A stretch of 64,000 bases of DNA from Methanosarcina sp. ERenArc_MAG2 (GCA_023955635.1 JAMXHR010000001.1:186001-250000), one strand, 5' to 3'; positions 10,460 through 20,239 are shown, counted from the stretch's first letter. Translations and numbers: made by a program. The notes: generated by a model from the sequence alone, not told the origin.

Positions 10460-10753
10460 ATGGCTGAGGTAAAAATCAAATTATTTGCAAATTTGCGCGA
10501 AGCTGCAGGCACATCAGAACTACAGCTTTCAGGAGGAAAGGTTGTTGATGTCCTTTTATCCCTCACCGAAAAATATCCCGAGCTAAAGAGCCTTATTTTT
10601 GAGAAACCCGATGGAGAATGTGGGAATCCTGTTATATGCGGTTCAATTAATATCCTTATAAATGGAAACAATGTCAGACACCTTGACGGTCTTGACACTC
10701 TCCTTTCGGATGCCGATGAAATCGCAGTTCTGCCTCCTGTTTCCGGGGGCTGA
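10460..10753 (+). CDS. MoaD/ThiS/SAMP-type ubiquitin-like sulfur carrier
   Basis: 97 residues with a beta-grasp pattern: VKIKLFANLREAAG at the N-terminus, DEIAVLPPVSGG at the C-terminus. The terminal Gly-Gly is the site that is adenylated and thiocarboxylated or conjugated. In archaea these serve as the molybdopterin synthase small subunit and/or small archaeal modifier protein. It sits 24 bases upstream of moeA, which favours a molybdopterin role. It is a little longer than typical MoaD (about 80 residues) because of an insert around residues 50-70. No signal or membrane segment. Confidence 0.85.
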   Translation: MAEVKIKLFANLREAAGTSELQLSGGKVVDVLLSLTEKYPELKSLIFEKPDGECGNPVICGSINILINGNNVRHLDGLDTLLSDADEIAVLPPVSGG

Positions 10754-10777
10754 GTTTTTCTCCAAGGAGGGAAGATC

Positions 10778-11968
10778 ATGGGCAGGATATTCAAAGAACG
10801 AACGTCGGTTGATGAAGCTCTGAGGCTTTTCCTTGAGAATATTTCTCCTATCCGGAAAACAGAAGAAATTCCACTCGAGACCTGCACAGGTAGGGTGCTG
10901 GCAGAAGCTGTAATCTCAGAAAGAAATGTGCCTCATTACCGGCGTGCTGCTCTGGACGGATACGCTGTAAGGGCTTCAGATACTCTCGGTGCTTCTCCTG
11001 CAAACCCTGTCCTGTTACAGCTTTCTGACCGGGTAGAGGAAGGAAGTTCTATCTGGGTACATACAGGGGCTGCAATGCCGAAGGGTGCCGACGCAGTCGT
11101 GATTGTCGAGGATACGGCTACAGCAGGAAATATTATTGAAGTCAGGGCCCAGGTCTACCCTAACAGGAACGTGGGACAGGTCGGGGAGGACATAAAAAAG
11201 GAGACCGGGTTTTTGAAGAAGGGCATCTTCTTCGTCCGTGTGATGCAGCTGTGCTTGTATCCCTTGGCTTTGACAGGGTGAAGGTTTTTCGAAAACCTGT
11301 CATTGCGGTTATTCCCACGGGGGTGAGCTGATAAGCCGCGAGAAGAGTGGAGATGTCCCGCCCCCTGGCATGGTGCTTGAGAGTAATGGGCTGATGACTG
11401 CCATTTATGTGAATAAATGGGGTGGGATTCCTCGATACATCGGGATAGTTTCTGACCATCCAGATAGTATAAAAAAAGCAATAGAAGCAAATCTGGATAC
11501 CGATATGATCCTTCTTTCAGGCGGAACCTCGGTAGGGAAAAGAGACCATGTCCCTCAGGTTGTGGCATCTCTCGGAGAGGTGCTTGTACACGGCATTGGA
11601 GCCAGCCCTGGAAAGCCTGCAGCCCTCGGCATTATAAATGATGTCCCTGTAGTTTGCCTTCCAGGTTATCCGGTTGCCGGACTTGTTGCCCTCTATTTCT
11701 TTGTTCGCCCCGGAATCCGAAAACTGGCAGCAATCCCAAAAGTTCCTGAACTCATCCTTAAAAGGCGCCTGGCTGCAAAAATCAGTTCTAAAATCGGATA
11801 TGTTAATTTTATCCGTGTTATCTTTGAAGAGGATCGGGTGCGCCCCTGACTGGTGCCAGAGCCGGTATCCTGAGTTCAGTTGCAAAGGCTGATGGGTTTG
11901 TGCTGGTACCCGAAAATGTTGAGGGGTATGAAGAAGGAGAGGAAGTGGATGTCTTCTTAATCGAATGA
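10778..11968 (+). CDS. moeA: Molybdopterin molybdotransferase MoeA, three frameshifts
   Basis: MoeA inserts molybdate or tungstate into adenylated molybdopterin; methanogens need this for formylmethanofuran dehydrogenase. Visible motifs are RAALDGYAVRASDT, VHTGAAMPKGADAVV, GEDI, the MoCF-domain LLSGGTSVGKRDH and the C-terminal GFVLVPENVEGYEEGEEVDVF. The frame breaks near 11200 (GG for GGG), near 11323 (missing A in IPTGDELI) and at 11843-11846 (C4 for C5). Correcting each gives a continuous protein of about 395 residues ending at 11968. A strong Shine-Dalgarno (AAGGAGG) precedes the ATG. Three homopolymer-like breaks in one full-length gene point to sequence error rather than a pseudogene. 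Confidence 0.85.
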
Positions 11969-12186
11969 TAATCCTGCGTTAGTTGTAATCTGTTTTTGTG
12001 GAGCAACGATAACGAAACTTACTAAACTGACAATTTAATTGGTAATGTTTTTTCTTATTGTTACTGTCATAAAATAGGTGATCCCACAATATATTCCCAT
12101 TAAACAGACAAAAAGCCAGCTAAGTAAGATTCCGGTGTACTTAAAAAATAATATCCAAAAAAGTTAAAATGAAAAAGCCCTTAAAA

Positions 12187-12775
<589 letters not shown>

Positions 12776-13492
12776 GTGATTAGCGTAAAAAACGAGAGTA
12801 TCGAAACCAGGCTTGCAGGCGCACGAGAAGAACTTGCTGGCGTAAAGAAATTTCCGGACTTTGAGTTCGCAAGCATTATCAAAGAATTGGGGTTCAGGTG
12901 TGAACTCTGTGCACGCTGCTGCACTAAAGAGTTTAACGACCACGTTTTTCTTCTCGATGCAGATCTGGCTATCATAAGGCAAATAAATCCGAATGTTATT
13001 GCCCCTGCCCCTTATTATGAGTTTTGCGACCAGAAGGGCAGGTTTTACGTTTCAGGCTACGCCCTGAAAACAAAGCCTGATGGCTCCTGTATTTTCCTTG
13101 ATAATAAACGCTGCAAAATTTATGAAAGCCGCCCTTCAATTTGCAGGGTCTATCCTTATATGCTCCACCGGGAAGCTGATGAATCGGGCAAGGTAGATTG
13201 GCGCCAGATAAGTGGTTTAAATGAGCATGGGAGCTATCATTCGGAACTTGAGGACTCTGAATGTGAAGCAATTGCCCGGGAAACCAGGGCTTATGAAGAA
13301 GCTTATCTGAGACAGATGATCGGCTTTTTTGAGGCTGTGAAGGTTCTTTTCAGAAAAAACGACCTGAAACATGTCCAGAAAATATATGATCGCAGAATGC
13401 GGGAATTCCTTAAAGGCGGGTGCGAGCTTGAAGTCTTCGTATATTGTGAGGGCAGGTTTGAGAAACATAATCTTAAACCTGAGATTAATTAA
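12776..13492 (+). CDS. YkgJ-like CxxCxxCC metal-binding protein
   Basis: The 238-residue product has the UPF0153 cluster CELCARCC at residues 42-49, a second Cys set in GSCIFLDNKRCKIYESRP and then SICRVYPYM. The family is predicted to bind zinc or an iron-sulfur centre and may act on proteins or RNA; no substrate is known. A GTG start at 12776 is used; an AAAAGG stretch sits just upstream. The C-terminal half (about 150-238) is a charged helical extension. Intact and monocistronic. Confidence 0.8.
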   Translation: MISVKNESIETRLAGAREELAGVKKFPDFEFASIIKELGFRCELCARCCTKEFNDHVFLLDADLAIIRQINPNVIAPAPYYEFCDQKGRFYVSGYALKTKPDGSCIFLDNKRCKIYESRPSICRVYPYMLHREADESGKVDWRQISGLNEHGSYHSELEDSECEAIARETRAYEEAYLRQMIGFFEAVKVLFRKNDLKHVQKIYDRRMREFLKGGCELEVFVYCEGRFEKHNLKPEIN

Positions 13493-13644
13493 AGACCAGC
13501 AAAAATCAATTGGTAGCTCGATAAGAGTACTAAAATTCAGTTAAATAATAATTCCACAGGGAAATAAAGGTTTAACAAAGCAAATAAGGGCTAAGTAATA
13601 CCTGGAATAGTTATTGACGGCAAAAGGAAATTAAAAATAATCTC

Positions 13645-14329
13645 TTACTTCCTTTTACCTTTTATTTTCCATTTAAGGAGTATTCCATTTTCTATTTTTT
13701 CGGATGAGAGCAGTTCAAGCTCAAGAAGTTCGGCTTCTGAAAATCCTCTCCATCAGTAAAAGTTGGGGATGTAGCCCCGCCTATGATAAGGTTTCCCACA
13801 AAAGTGTAGATTTCATCAACAAGACCTGCGGAGAGCATGCCCCAGTTAAGGGTTGCACCTCCTTCCACCATAAGAGTGTTTATGCCCATTATCTTTAATT
13901 TTTCTGCAAGTTCTGAAAGGTCAACTTTCTCAGTCCCTGTTTGGATAATTAAAGCTTTTTTTCCAGCTTTTCTACATTTTCTGCAGGCGCAGAATTTGAA
14001 ACGGCAATGATCCTTATTCCTTCTCCTTTTTTGAAAATATCCGCATCCAGTGGGGTTCTCGCGGTGCTGTCCACAATAATCCTTACAGGGTTTTCGCTTT
14101 TCCCGGCGGCTTTCCTGGCAGTTTTTCTTTCCGGAGATTTTACCGTCAGGCTTGGATTATCTGAAAGGACAGTTCCTATCCCTACCATAATTGCATCTGT
14201 CCGGGCCCTGAGCTCATCTACCCTTTCAAAATCAAGTTTTCCGGAGATACTTACCTGTTTCCTTTCCTTTGTTGAGAGTTTGCCATCGGCTGATATAGCA
14301 GAATTAATAAAAATAAAAGGCCTGTCCAT
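13645..14329 (-). CDS. 2,5-diamino-6-ribosylamino-pyrimidinone 5'-phosphate reductase (RibD C-terminal type), two frameshifts
   Basis: The archaeal enzyme reduces the ribosylamino group to ribitylamino in the riboflavin/F420 pathway using NAD(P)H. The N-terminal part (13949-14329) has FINSAISADGKLST, TDAIMVGIGTVLSDNPSLT and RIIVDSTARTPLDA. The middle has MGINTLMVEGGATLNWGML. Correcting T4 at 13968-13971 (needs one more) and the A4 at 13740-13743 (needs one more) gives a continuous protein of about 228 residues ending with SEKIENGILLKWKIKGKRK at 13645. Size and motifs match the DHFR-like RibD C-terminal family. It is monocistronic, so regulation is unknown. Confidence 0.8.
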
Positions 14330-14484
14330 TTTTCGGGCTCCTTAAAAAGTATTTACCAGAGGCACCTTCCGGAAAAACGCCTCCTGACTGAAAATTTTTG
14401 ATTTGGTTTTAATAGCGTATTAATTGGTTTTTTTCGCTCATGTTAAAAGGTTTCGCTTTCTTGGAAGCCGAACTTTAACCTGAA

Positions 14485-15339
14485 TTATTGTATTTCTACG
14501 AGAGGCTTCAGGAGATCATGGTCTCTCAAAAGTCCCTGAAGCTTGCGGTTTGAATTGATGATCGGGATCTGGTCGATTCGGTTTCGCTTCATTTTCCTTG
14601 CACAGTCGCTGACAGATGCAATATAGGTGGCTGTGATCGGTTCACGGATCATTATATCGCCTCCGATCATGTTGGGGACCTTAATCCTTGATACGCTATA
14701 GTAGATGCTCATGGTGTCTCGCATTGATTCCCAGGTCCAGGCATCGTCGTCCTTACCTGCAGACATGTCGGACATCTCTACACTATCCTCAATTATACTG
14801 GCAGCAATGACGTCGCGATCCGAGATAATTCCTACGAGTTCCAGGTTTGCATCAAGTACGGGGACAGCCTTGACGCCTGCAAGCTCCATAATCCTGGCAA
14901 CGACAGGTAAAGGTGTTTCGCTGTAGATGGCAACTACTTCTTCTTCTACGTAGTCCTTGATCGGAATATCAATGTTCATGTCAGCAATTGTGCCCACAAC
15001 ATCTGCCACCGTAACAAGTCCTACAAGTTTCCCTTCATCTACTACAGGAAGCCTTCTTATATCGTGTTCCAAAAGCAGGCGTGCTGCGGTCTGCAAATCC
15101 GATCCAGAGGATATGGTTATCGGATCCCGTGTCATAAGAAGAGCCAGTTGTTCTTCTTCAGGGTTTTGTAAAAGGTTTGTCCTGGTTACGATTCCAACAA
15201 CTCTGGAATCTTTAAGTACCGGAACCCCTGAGATATGTTTGTTCTTAAGAACTTTAAGAACTTCATCCCTCGAACCTGGAAGGGTTGCGCTTGCTACGTC
15301 CCTTACCATAATATCTTCAATGAAGATGTTTTTTGGCAT
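14485..15339 (-). CDS. Four-CBS-domain protein
   Basis: About 284 residues composed of four CBS motifs in two Bateman modules. Repeated signatures are ISGVPVLKDSRVVGIVTRTN, IRRLPVVDEGKLVGLVTVAD, VKAVPVLDANLELVGIISDRD and IDQIPIINSNRKLQGLLRDHD. CBS pairs bind adenine nucleotides or SAM and act as energy sensors. No catalytic domain is attached, so it may act in trans. The frame extends to 15399, but I prefer the ATG at 15339 (MPKNIFIEDIM), where the CBS fold begins and a GGTGT precedes the start. UspA lies just upstream on the same strand. Confidence 0.9.
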   Translation of the reverse strand: MPKNIFIEDIMVRDVASATLPGSRDEVLKVLKNKHISGVPVLKDSRVVGIVTRTNLLQNPEEEQLALLMTRDPITISSGSDLQTAARLLLEHDIRRLPVVDEGKLVGLVTVADVVGTIADMNIDIPIKDYVEEEVVAIYSETPLPVVARIMELAGVKAVPVLDANLELVGIISDRDVIAASIIEDSVEMSDMSAGKDDDAWTWESMRDTMSIYYSVSRIKVPNMIGGDIMIREPITATYIASVSDCARKMKRNRIDQIPIINSNRKLQGLLRDHDLLKPLVEIQ

Positions 15340-15429
15340 GTAATCTACACCTGTGTATACTCTGAATCCTGGTTTTCTTTTTCTTATTTCTTTTCCCAAA
15401 AGGCTTCCCGTTGACAGAAAGTCTTAACT

Positions 15430-15876
15430 TTATTCTTCACTCCTGACGACCAGGACCGGGACTTTTGAACCTCTTACTACTTTTTCTGCAACGCTTCCCA
15501 TTAGAAATCTGTCGAGTCCGGTTTTGCCGAGGGTGCCCATAACTATCAGGTCAGCATTATTGTTCTCTGCGAAATCTATAATCTCAGTGCTTGGGTGCCC
15601 TTCCCAGATGACTTCTCTTACTGCTACCCCTGAGGCCTCTCCACGCTCCTTAACTTCGAAGATTGCTTTCTCCCCCTCCTTTCTCAGGATTTCGTACATT
15701 GCTTCCCAGCCTGCATCCATCGGTATCGAGGAAAATGAAGATGTATCTACCACGTAAAGAGCGTGAACCGTGGCTCCGCTGAGTTTTGCAATTTCAATCC
15801 CGTAAGATATAGCCTTCTTGCTATTGTCGGATCCGTCTGTTGCAATCACTATGTTCCGGTAAAAGTCGCTCGTCAT
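15430..15876 (-). CDS. Universal stress protein UspA family
   Basis: About 148 residues from MTSDFYRNIVIATDGS. The N-terminal strand and DGS loop, plus the C-terminal ATP-binding motif MGTLGKTGLDRFLMGSVAEK (G-2x-G-9x-G-S), identify an ATP-binding UspA. The frame continues to 15951, but the ATG at 15876 follows a GGAG nine bases upstream and gives the normal family length. It is cytosolic and dimeric by family. It is followed on the same strand by the CBS protein, another adenylate-sensing module, so the two may form a stress unit. Confidence 0.9.
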   Translation of the reverse strand: MTSDFYRNIVIATDGSDNSKKAISYGIEIAKLSGATVHALYVVDTSSFSSIPMDAGWEAMYEILRKEGEKAIFEVKERGEASGVAVREVIWEGHPSTEIIDFAENNNADLIVMGTLGKTGLDRFLMGSVAEKVVRGSKVPVLVVRSEE

Positions 15877-15999
15877 ATTTTGTTCTCCATTTGCTTTACG
15901 AATGAAGTACCGATAGTATGTCATCGGGTCTTGCTCTTCTTGTGATTCCACTGATGGGGTTCTTTATCCCTGTAAGATTATTCGAACTTCCATTCAGGA

Positions 16000-17031
16000 T
16001 CATAACATTAGCTTTATTCCCTTTTTTATTGAACCCGTGGAATCAGACCCCATTATAAAAGAACCATTAAGTGTGCAAATTTTAAATACTTGCCTATCCT
16101 CAATTGAAAAAATTTTAGACATAAATTCCATTTCAGAAAACATATTTACAGAATTTAACATTACATTATCCGTTCCTGCAGCTACCTTTATTCCGGCCTC
16201 CAGCATCTCGGCAATAGGTGCCATTCCGGCTCCTGTGATAAAATTAGACCTGGGGCAGACGACAATTGGAATTCCTGCATCAGCCACGGATTCAAGATCC
16301 CTTTTTGTAGCATTTGTTAAATGAATAAGCAAATCCGGCTCAATAGATAGTGCTTTTTCTATGTCACTTCTATCTTTTTCTCCTGCATGCACTGCAAATA
16401 ATTTTTTGCTATGCCGGGTACAGGTTGCGATCTCTTCCAACAGTTCGAGATCAAGGTCGTTTGTCCCGCTCATTCCAAGTCCATTGCAACGCAGAAGAAT
16501 TCTTCTTACTTCATCCAGTACCGCTTGAGGGGGCAATTCAGGTTCTGCGGGCCTCCCCAGTACCATAGAATAAAGTTTTAGTCCTTCAAGAGCTTTATTC
16601 AGGGCTGCAACCCCTAAAACCCCTCCTTCTCTAAAATCCGCAAACGCACATGTCCCGGTTTCTATCATATCCAGCAGAGAACTTCTCATACATTCGATCA
16701 GGGTTTTATATGACGTTTCTCTTAGAATCTTATGTTTTAATCCGTCAGGAGGTTTTACAAGAGAATCCAGATCTCTTTGATTCCGAAAGCCGGAAATTTT
16801 TCCAAGAGGAGGGTCTTTAAATACTGAATCTCCAAGGTGAGTATGGGCATTGACAAAGCATGGAGCTATTATGTTGCTGGAATATGTACGCTCCTCTCCT
16901 ATCTCCGTTATTATTCCTTTATTTACGCAGATATATCCCTCAATGGGTTCCAGCTCGGGGCCTGCAATAATCGTTCCGGAAATTACTTGTTCAGTGCCGT
17001 AAATATATACGCACCTCCGCTCCTTCTCCAA
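16000..17031 (-). CDS. Amidohydrolase-family metal-dependent hydrolase
   Basis: The 343-residue TIM-barrel amidohydrolase shows the HxH motif NAHTHLGDS (His63, His65), a later His in LFAVHAGEKD, LIHLTNAT and the catalytic Asp in AAGTDNVMLNS. These are the metal and proton-transfer residues of the cytosine/adenosine deaminase and chlorohydrolase branch. The substrate is probably a purine, pyrimidine or related C-N bond and cannot be named. The beta-sandwich flanks are present (IIAGPELEPIEGYICV; KKGIKLML at the end). Length is slightly short for SAH deaminase. Monocistronic with an AT-rich promoter. Confidence 0.8.
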   Translation of the reverse strand: MEKERRCVYIYGTEQVISGTIIAGPELEPIEGYICVNKGIITEIGEERTYSSNIIAPCFVNAHTHLGDSVFKDPPLGKISGFRNQRDLDSLVKPPDGLKHKILRETSYKTLIECMRSSLLDMIETGTCAFADFREGGVLGVAALNKALEGLKLYSMVLGRPAEPELPPQAVLDEVRRILLRCNGLGMSGTNDLDLELLEEIATCTRHSKKLFAVHAGEKDRSDIEKALSIEPDLLIHLTNATKRDLESVADAGIPIVVCPRSNFITGAGMAPIAEMLEAGIKVAAGTDNVMLNSVNMFSEMEFMSKIFSIEDRQVFKICTLNGSFIMGSDSTGSIKKGIKLML

Positions 17032-17235
17032 TTCCTCTGCTCAATTATGGAAGAGCAATCATATGCATATTATATAACTTTTCCTTTAAATTTTTATATT
17101 ACAATAATCTTTTTGAGGGTGCAGGATCGTTCGAATATTTTCCTTACACGTTTAATATCTTCTTAATATTTTTTCTCAAGAAAAGTGGATCTTGAATATA
17201 TATTTTTTAAATATATGCTCAAGTATTGAATCCAT

Positions 17236-17243
17236 CATTTACC
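17236..17243. repeat. 8-bp target site duplication, left copy
   Basis: CATTTACC directly abuts the left end of the IS66-type element. The identical octamer follows its right end at 18991-18998. An 8-bp duplication is the size expected for IS66 family transposition. Confidence 0.85.
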
Positions 17244-17383
17244 GACTCTGGTCCAAAATCTAGTGATTTTTGCATTTCTTGATTGAAAATCTGAATTCGT
17301 AAGAAGAATTCATTCTCCAATCAAAATTAACATTCGATATCTAAAGGCTTCAACCTAGAAGTAAAATCACAAGGATTGTAACC

Positions 17384-17411
17384 AATTACAAAATCTAGTG
17401 ATTTTGTAATT
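17384..17411. promoter_or_regulatory. 12-bp perfect hairpin inside IS66 left end
   Basis: AATTACAAAATC (17384-17395) and GATTTTGTAATT (17400-17411) form a perfect 12-bp stem with a TAGT loop, about 100 bases before the transposase start. The loop region repeats the AAAATCTAGTGATTTT core of the left terminal repeat. It could block read-in transcription or bind transposase. Confidence 0.45.
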
Positions 17412-17508
17412 AATCAGCTACCTTTGCTCCTAACTTATTTTTCTGCTACACTCAATGCTTATTATTTTCATACTGGTTAATATAAAAATCATTCATTTCG
17501 TGTTTTTT

Positions 17509-18941
17509 ATGGAACGTGATGAAATTCTATTTCTCTGTCACTCTAATCCAGAGGCTATTCTTGATCATATAAATAGTCTTGAGACTGAATTGATTGCTTT
17601 TAAAGAAGAAGTTCGAAATCTAAAGGCTCTTTTGAATCAAAACAGTCAAAATAGTAATAGATCTCCTTCTACCGATACTTTTTTCCAGAAGAGAACTCAA
17701 CATGACGAAAAAAGAGTGGTAGACGTCCTGGTGGTCAGAAAGGACATCCTGGATCTACACTAAAGACTTTTGATTCTCCTCATGAAATCGTAAACCTTCG
17801 CCTGTGTAACTGTAAATTTTGTGGTTACAGCCTTTAGGAGACTGAATCAAATGGTTACGAGAAACGGCAGGAAGTTGATCTTCCTGCCTTAAATTTCAGA
17901 GTTATTGAGTATCGCAGTGAGATCAAGAAATGTCCTTACTGTGGTTATAAAAACAAGGCTGATTTTCCAGAAAACGTAACAAAACCTGTTCAATATAGTC
18001 AGAAGATTCTGGCAATTGCAGTTTACCTGCGGGACTTTCAATTAATACCTTATGGGCGAATTTCAAGGATGCTTAAGGACCTTTTTGGATTGAGGATGAG
18101 TCCAGCTACGGTAAAGAGGGCAGAAAATAAGTGTTTCTACAATTTAAAAGAATTCACCAATTACATCAAGAAGCAATTGATCAAAGAAGATGTTATCCAC
18201 GGTGATGAAACCGGAATGAGAGTCAATAGCCATAATGATTGGTGTCATGTAGTCTCTACGGCTAAATGGACCCTTTATTTCCATGATAGAAGTCGAGGGT
18301 CAAAAGCCATGGATAAAATGGGGATATTACCAGAATATCAGGGAACAATGACTCATGACTTCTGGAGTTCCTATTTCAAATATCCAATGTGCAAACATGC
18401 GATGTGCAATGCACATCTCAGGAGGGAACTTAAAGGAATTCATGATAATTTCAATCAAGATTGGGCTCAAGAGATGAGTAATCTGCTTGCAGAATCTAAA
18501 AAATATGCAGATAAAATGAGGGAATTGGGAAAGAAAATTGAAGGAAAAGAGATTGAAGCATTAAAAGAAAAATACAGAAGAATCGTAATGAAAGGAATTG
18601 AGGAAAATCCTCCGCCTAAAAGATTGAAATGTCAAAAAGGAAAGAGAGGAAGACCTCGTCAAAGTAAAGCAAAGAATCTACTTGACAGATTCATAAAATA
18701 CGAGGAGGAAATTCTGAGGTTTGCTACAGACTTGAGAGTACCTTTCGATAACAATCAAGCAGAAAGAGATCTTAGGATGATAAGGGTTCAGCAAAAGATC
18801 TCGGGATCTTTTAGGACATCACAAGGAGCGGATGCTTTCTGTAGAAACAGAGGATACATTTCTACAATAATGAAAAATATGATGTCTATAATTGATTCAC
18901 TTTATGCGGCACTTAAGGGAGCGCCGACAATACCTGAATAA
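17509..18941 (+). pseudogene. IS66-type transposase with frameshift and in-frame TAG
   Basis: The N-terminal part (from ATG 17509) has a coiled-coil IS66 zipper (ILDHINSLETELIAFKEEV) and NQNSQNSNRSPSTD. The reading frame slips at the A6 run near 17708. One more A gives KKSGRRPGGQKGHPGSTLK and then the zinc motif CNCKFCGYSL. An in-frame TAG follows at 17835-17837, after which the frame is open to the stop at 18941 (CPYCGYKNKADFP, GDETGMRV, MTHDFWSSY, CNAHLRREL, DNNQAERDLR). The DDE residues appear present. With the shift corrected, only the TAG interrupts it. In Methanosarcina TAG can be read as pyrrolysine, so inactivity is not certain. Confidence 0.8.
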
Positions 18942-18990
18942 TTACGTGATTTTTAATTTTACGTTCATCACTGGATTTTGGTACTGAGTC

Positions 18991-18998
18991 CATTTACC
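18991..18998. repeat. 8-bp target site duplication, right copy
   Basis: CATTTACC, identical to 17236-17243, immediately outside the right terminal repeat of the IS66 element. Confidence 0.85.
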
Positions 18999-19002
18999 AT
19001 TA

Positions 19003-19013
19003 TTTTTATATAT
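19003..19013 (+). promoter_or_regulatory. TATA box of the structured RNA
   Basis: TTTTTATATAT lies about 25 bases before the predicted 5' end (about 19033-19038) of the structured RNA, the normal archaeal TATA-to-start spacing. It is five bases downstream of the IS66 target duplication. Confidence 0.5.
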
Positions 19014-19032
19014 TAGTAATGATATATATCGT

Positions 19033-19225
19033 TTCGTCGCATTGTATAGGTCCTTGCACGAGATAATGGGAACCCCTGACTGTGAGTGTACAGACAACCC
19101 CAATGCGGTACATCAATAGTGTGACATTGCCCGGCACGAGGGTAACTGAAAGTGACTGCGGAAAACCAGAGGATGAGCTTTCGGAGTTAGTGCGTCCGGG
19201 CTACAGCACTATTCTCTCCTGTTTT
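19033..19225 (+). ncRNA. Candidate structured ncRNA, two hairpins each followed by ACA (H/ACA-like)
   Basis: This non-coding stretch is richer in G+C than its AT-rich flanks. Hairpin 1 closes with CGCATTG (19038-19044) and CAATGCG (19101-19107), 70 bases overall, followed two bases later by ACA (19110-19112). Hairpin 2 closes with GCCCGG (19129-19134) and CCGGGC (19196-19201), 73 bases overall, followed one base later by ACA (19203-19205). Inside hairpin 2 a second stem pairs TAACT-GAAAG with CTTTC-AGTTA. Two stems of about 70 bases each with a 3' ACA is the layout of archaeal H/ACA pseudouridylation guides. A T-rich stretch follows at 19217-19222. I could not assign it to SRP or RNase P RNA, and no kink-turn is convincing. 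Confidence 0.45.
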
Positions 19226-19372
19226 CAAAAACTTTCATACGAGTTTCCTGGCCAATGATATAAAAATTCTTTTTGATATCTGATTACTTTCTCACTATTT
19301 TCCGATTATTTCTTTGTTCTAACAGGTTAATTCGTTATTGATTTATAGAATACCTCCAAAAAGATAATACAT

Positions 19373-19690
19373 ATGTCATTCGAAGAGGCAATTAAAGACA
19401 TAGGCTCCGCTATTATTGTTGATATCGAGGTCACGCCCGGTTCCAGGTCAGTTTCAGTTCCGAGCGGTTATAATGAATGGCGTAAGAGAATTGAAGTAAA
19501 GCTGACCAGAAATGCCCAGAAGGGTAAGGCAAACGAACAATTAGTAGAATGCCTTGCCGAACTCTTCGGAATCAGCAGCTCGAACATTTTAATAAGCAGT
19601 GGAGCAACAAGTAGTAAGAAGTCTCTACTGATAAAAGGAATTTCTTACAAACAGGCAGTTTCTATTTTTAGAACACACTTAATGAAATAA
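19373..19690 (+). CDS. UPF0235 / DUF167 (YggU) family protein
   Basis: 105 residues with [23 protein letters not shown], then [20 protein letters not shown] and [19 protein letters not shown], the whole YggU fold. The family is a small cytosolic alpha-beta protein of unknown function, often near RNA-processing genes. The ATG at 19373 is preceded by an AAAAAG-type weak ribosome site. The next gene, 106 bases on, encodes a TOPRIM protein, and the two may be co-transcribed. Confidence 0.85.
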   Translation: MSFEEAIKDIGSAIIVDIEVTPGSRSVSVPSGYNEWRKRIEVKLTRNAQKGKANEQLVECLAELFGISSSNILISSGATSSKKSLLIKGISYKQAVSIFRTHLMK

Positions 19691-19796
19691 ATCCCGGATT
19701 TTAAGAAAGGACAGAGTTTTAAGAGTAGTTTTCCGGCTCTTAAGAAGTAAAACTAAGGTTTCGTTACAGTTTCTTAAAATTATAATTAGAAATAGG

Positions 19797-20239
19797 TTGC
19801 AGAACAACGTGGTTAATCTTGATGTTTACAGAAAAAGGCTTGAAAGAATTGAAGAGCTGCTCTCCGAGCTTTCAGAGTATTCCGGAAGGGGAGCAATTAT
19901 TATTGTGGAAGGAAAAAGAGATATTCTCTCACTTAAAAGGCTTGGGATCGAAGGCAATTTTGAACTTGCAACCAGGCACTCTCTTTTAATTTCTCGGAGA
20001 GAATTGCCGGACTTGGAAGCGAAGTAGTCATATTAACAGATTGGGACAGGCGGGGAGACCTGCTGGCTGTAAAGCTTTCAGAATATTTCGAAAACTTTGG
20101 TCTGAAACCCGAGCTTCAGATTCGGAATAAATTGAGGCTTATGTCTCAAAAAGAGATTAAAGACGTGGAAAGCCTGTATACTTACGTCTCCAAGCTGAAA
20201 TTAAAGACTGGTTCCTGTTTTGAGCAGGACCTTCCGTAA
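19797..20239 (+). CDS. Small TOPRIM-domain protein, one frameshift
   Basis: A stand-alone TOPRIM protein of about 145 residues. [18 protein letters not shown] holds the conserved Glu of the first metal motif, and [15 protein letters not shown] holds the DxD motif. The first frame stops at 20027. One extra A in the AA at 19988-19989 joins it to the second part, giving [20 protein letters not shown] and an end at 20239. Similar archaeal proteins are related to DnaG/RNase M5-type TOPRIM folds, so action on nucleic acids is likely; the substrate is unknown. Start TTG at 19797, or GTG at 19809. Confidence 0.75.

Larger units (their letters stand above)
17244..18990 (+). mobile_element. IS66-family insertion sequence
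   Basis: A 1747-bp element bounded by imperfect terminal inverted repeats. The left end GACTCTGGTCCAAAATCTAG matches the complement of the right end GACTCAGTACCAAAATCCAG. It is flanked by an exact 8-bp target duplication. It carries one transposase gene of the TnpC/IS66 type and no TnpA or TnpB, as in single-ORF archaeal IS66 relatives. Exact ends and TSD imply a fairly recent insertion. The right TSD ends about five bases from the TATA-like box of the structured RNA at 19030. Confidence 0.85.

Noticed and set aside
10453..10887. Minus-strand ORF across MoaD-like gene and moeA start
   Set aside because: It overlaps two well-supported plus-strand genes and has antisense-type composition.
19033..19225. 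Cobalamin riboswitch, SRP RNA or RNase P RNA
   Set aside because: A short GGGAACCCC and CGGAAAACC recall parts of these classes, but the SRP helix 8 GGAA/GCAG loop, the RNase P GAGGAAAGTC core and the cobalamin box are absent.
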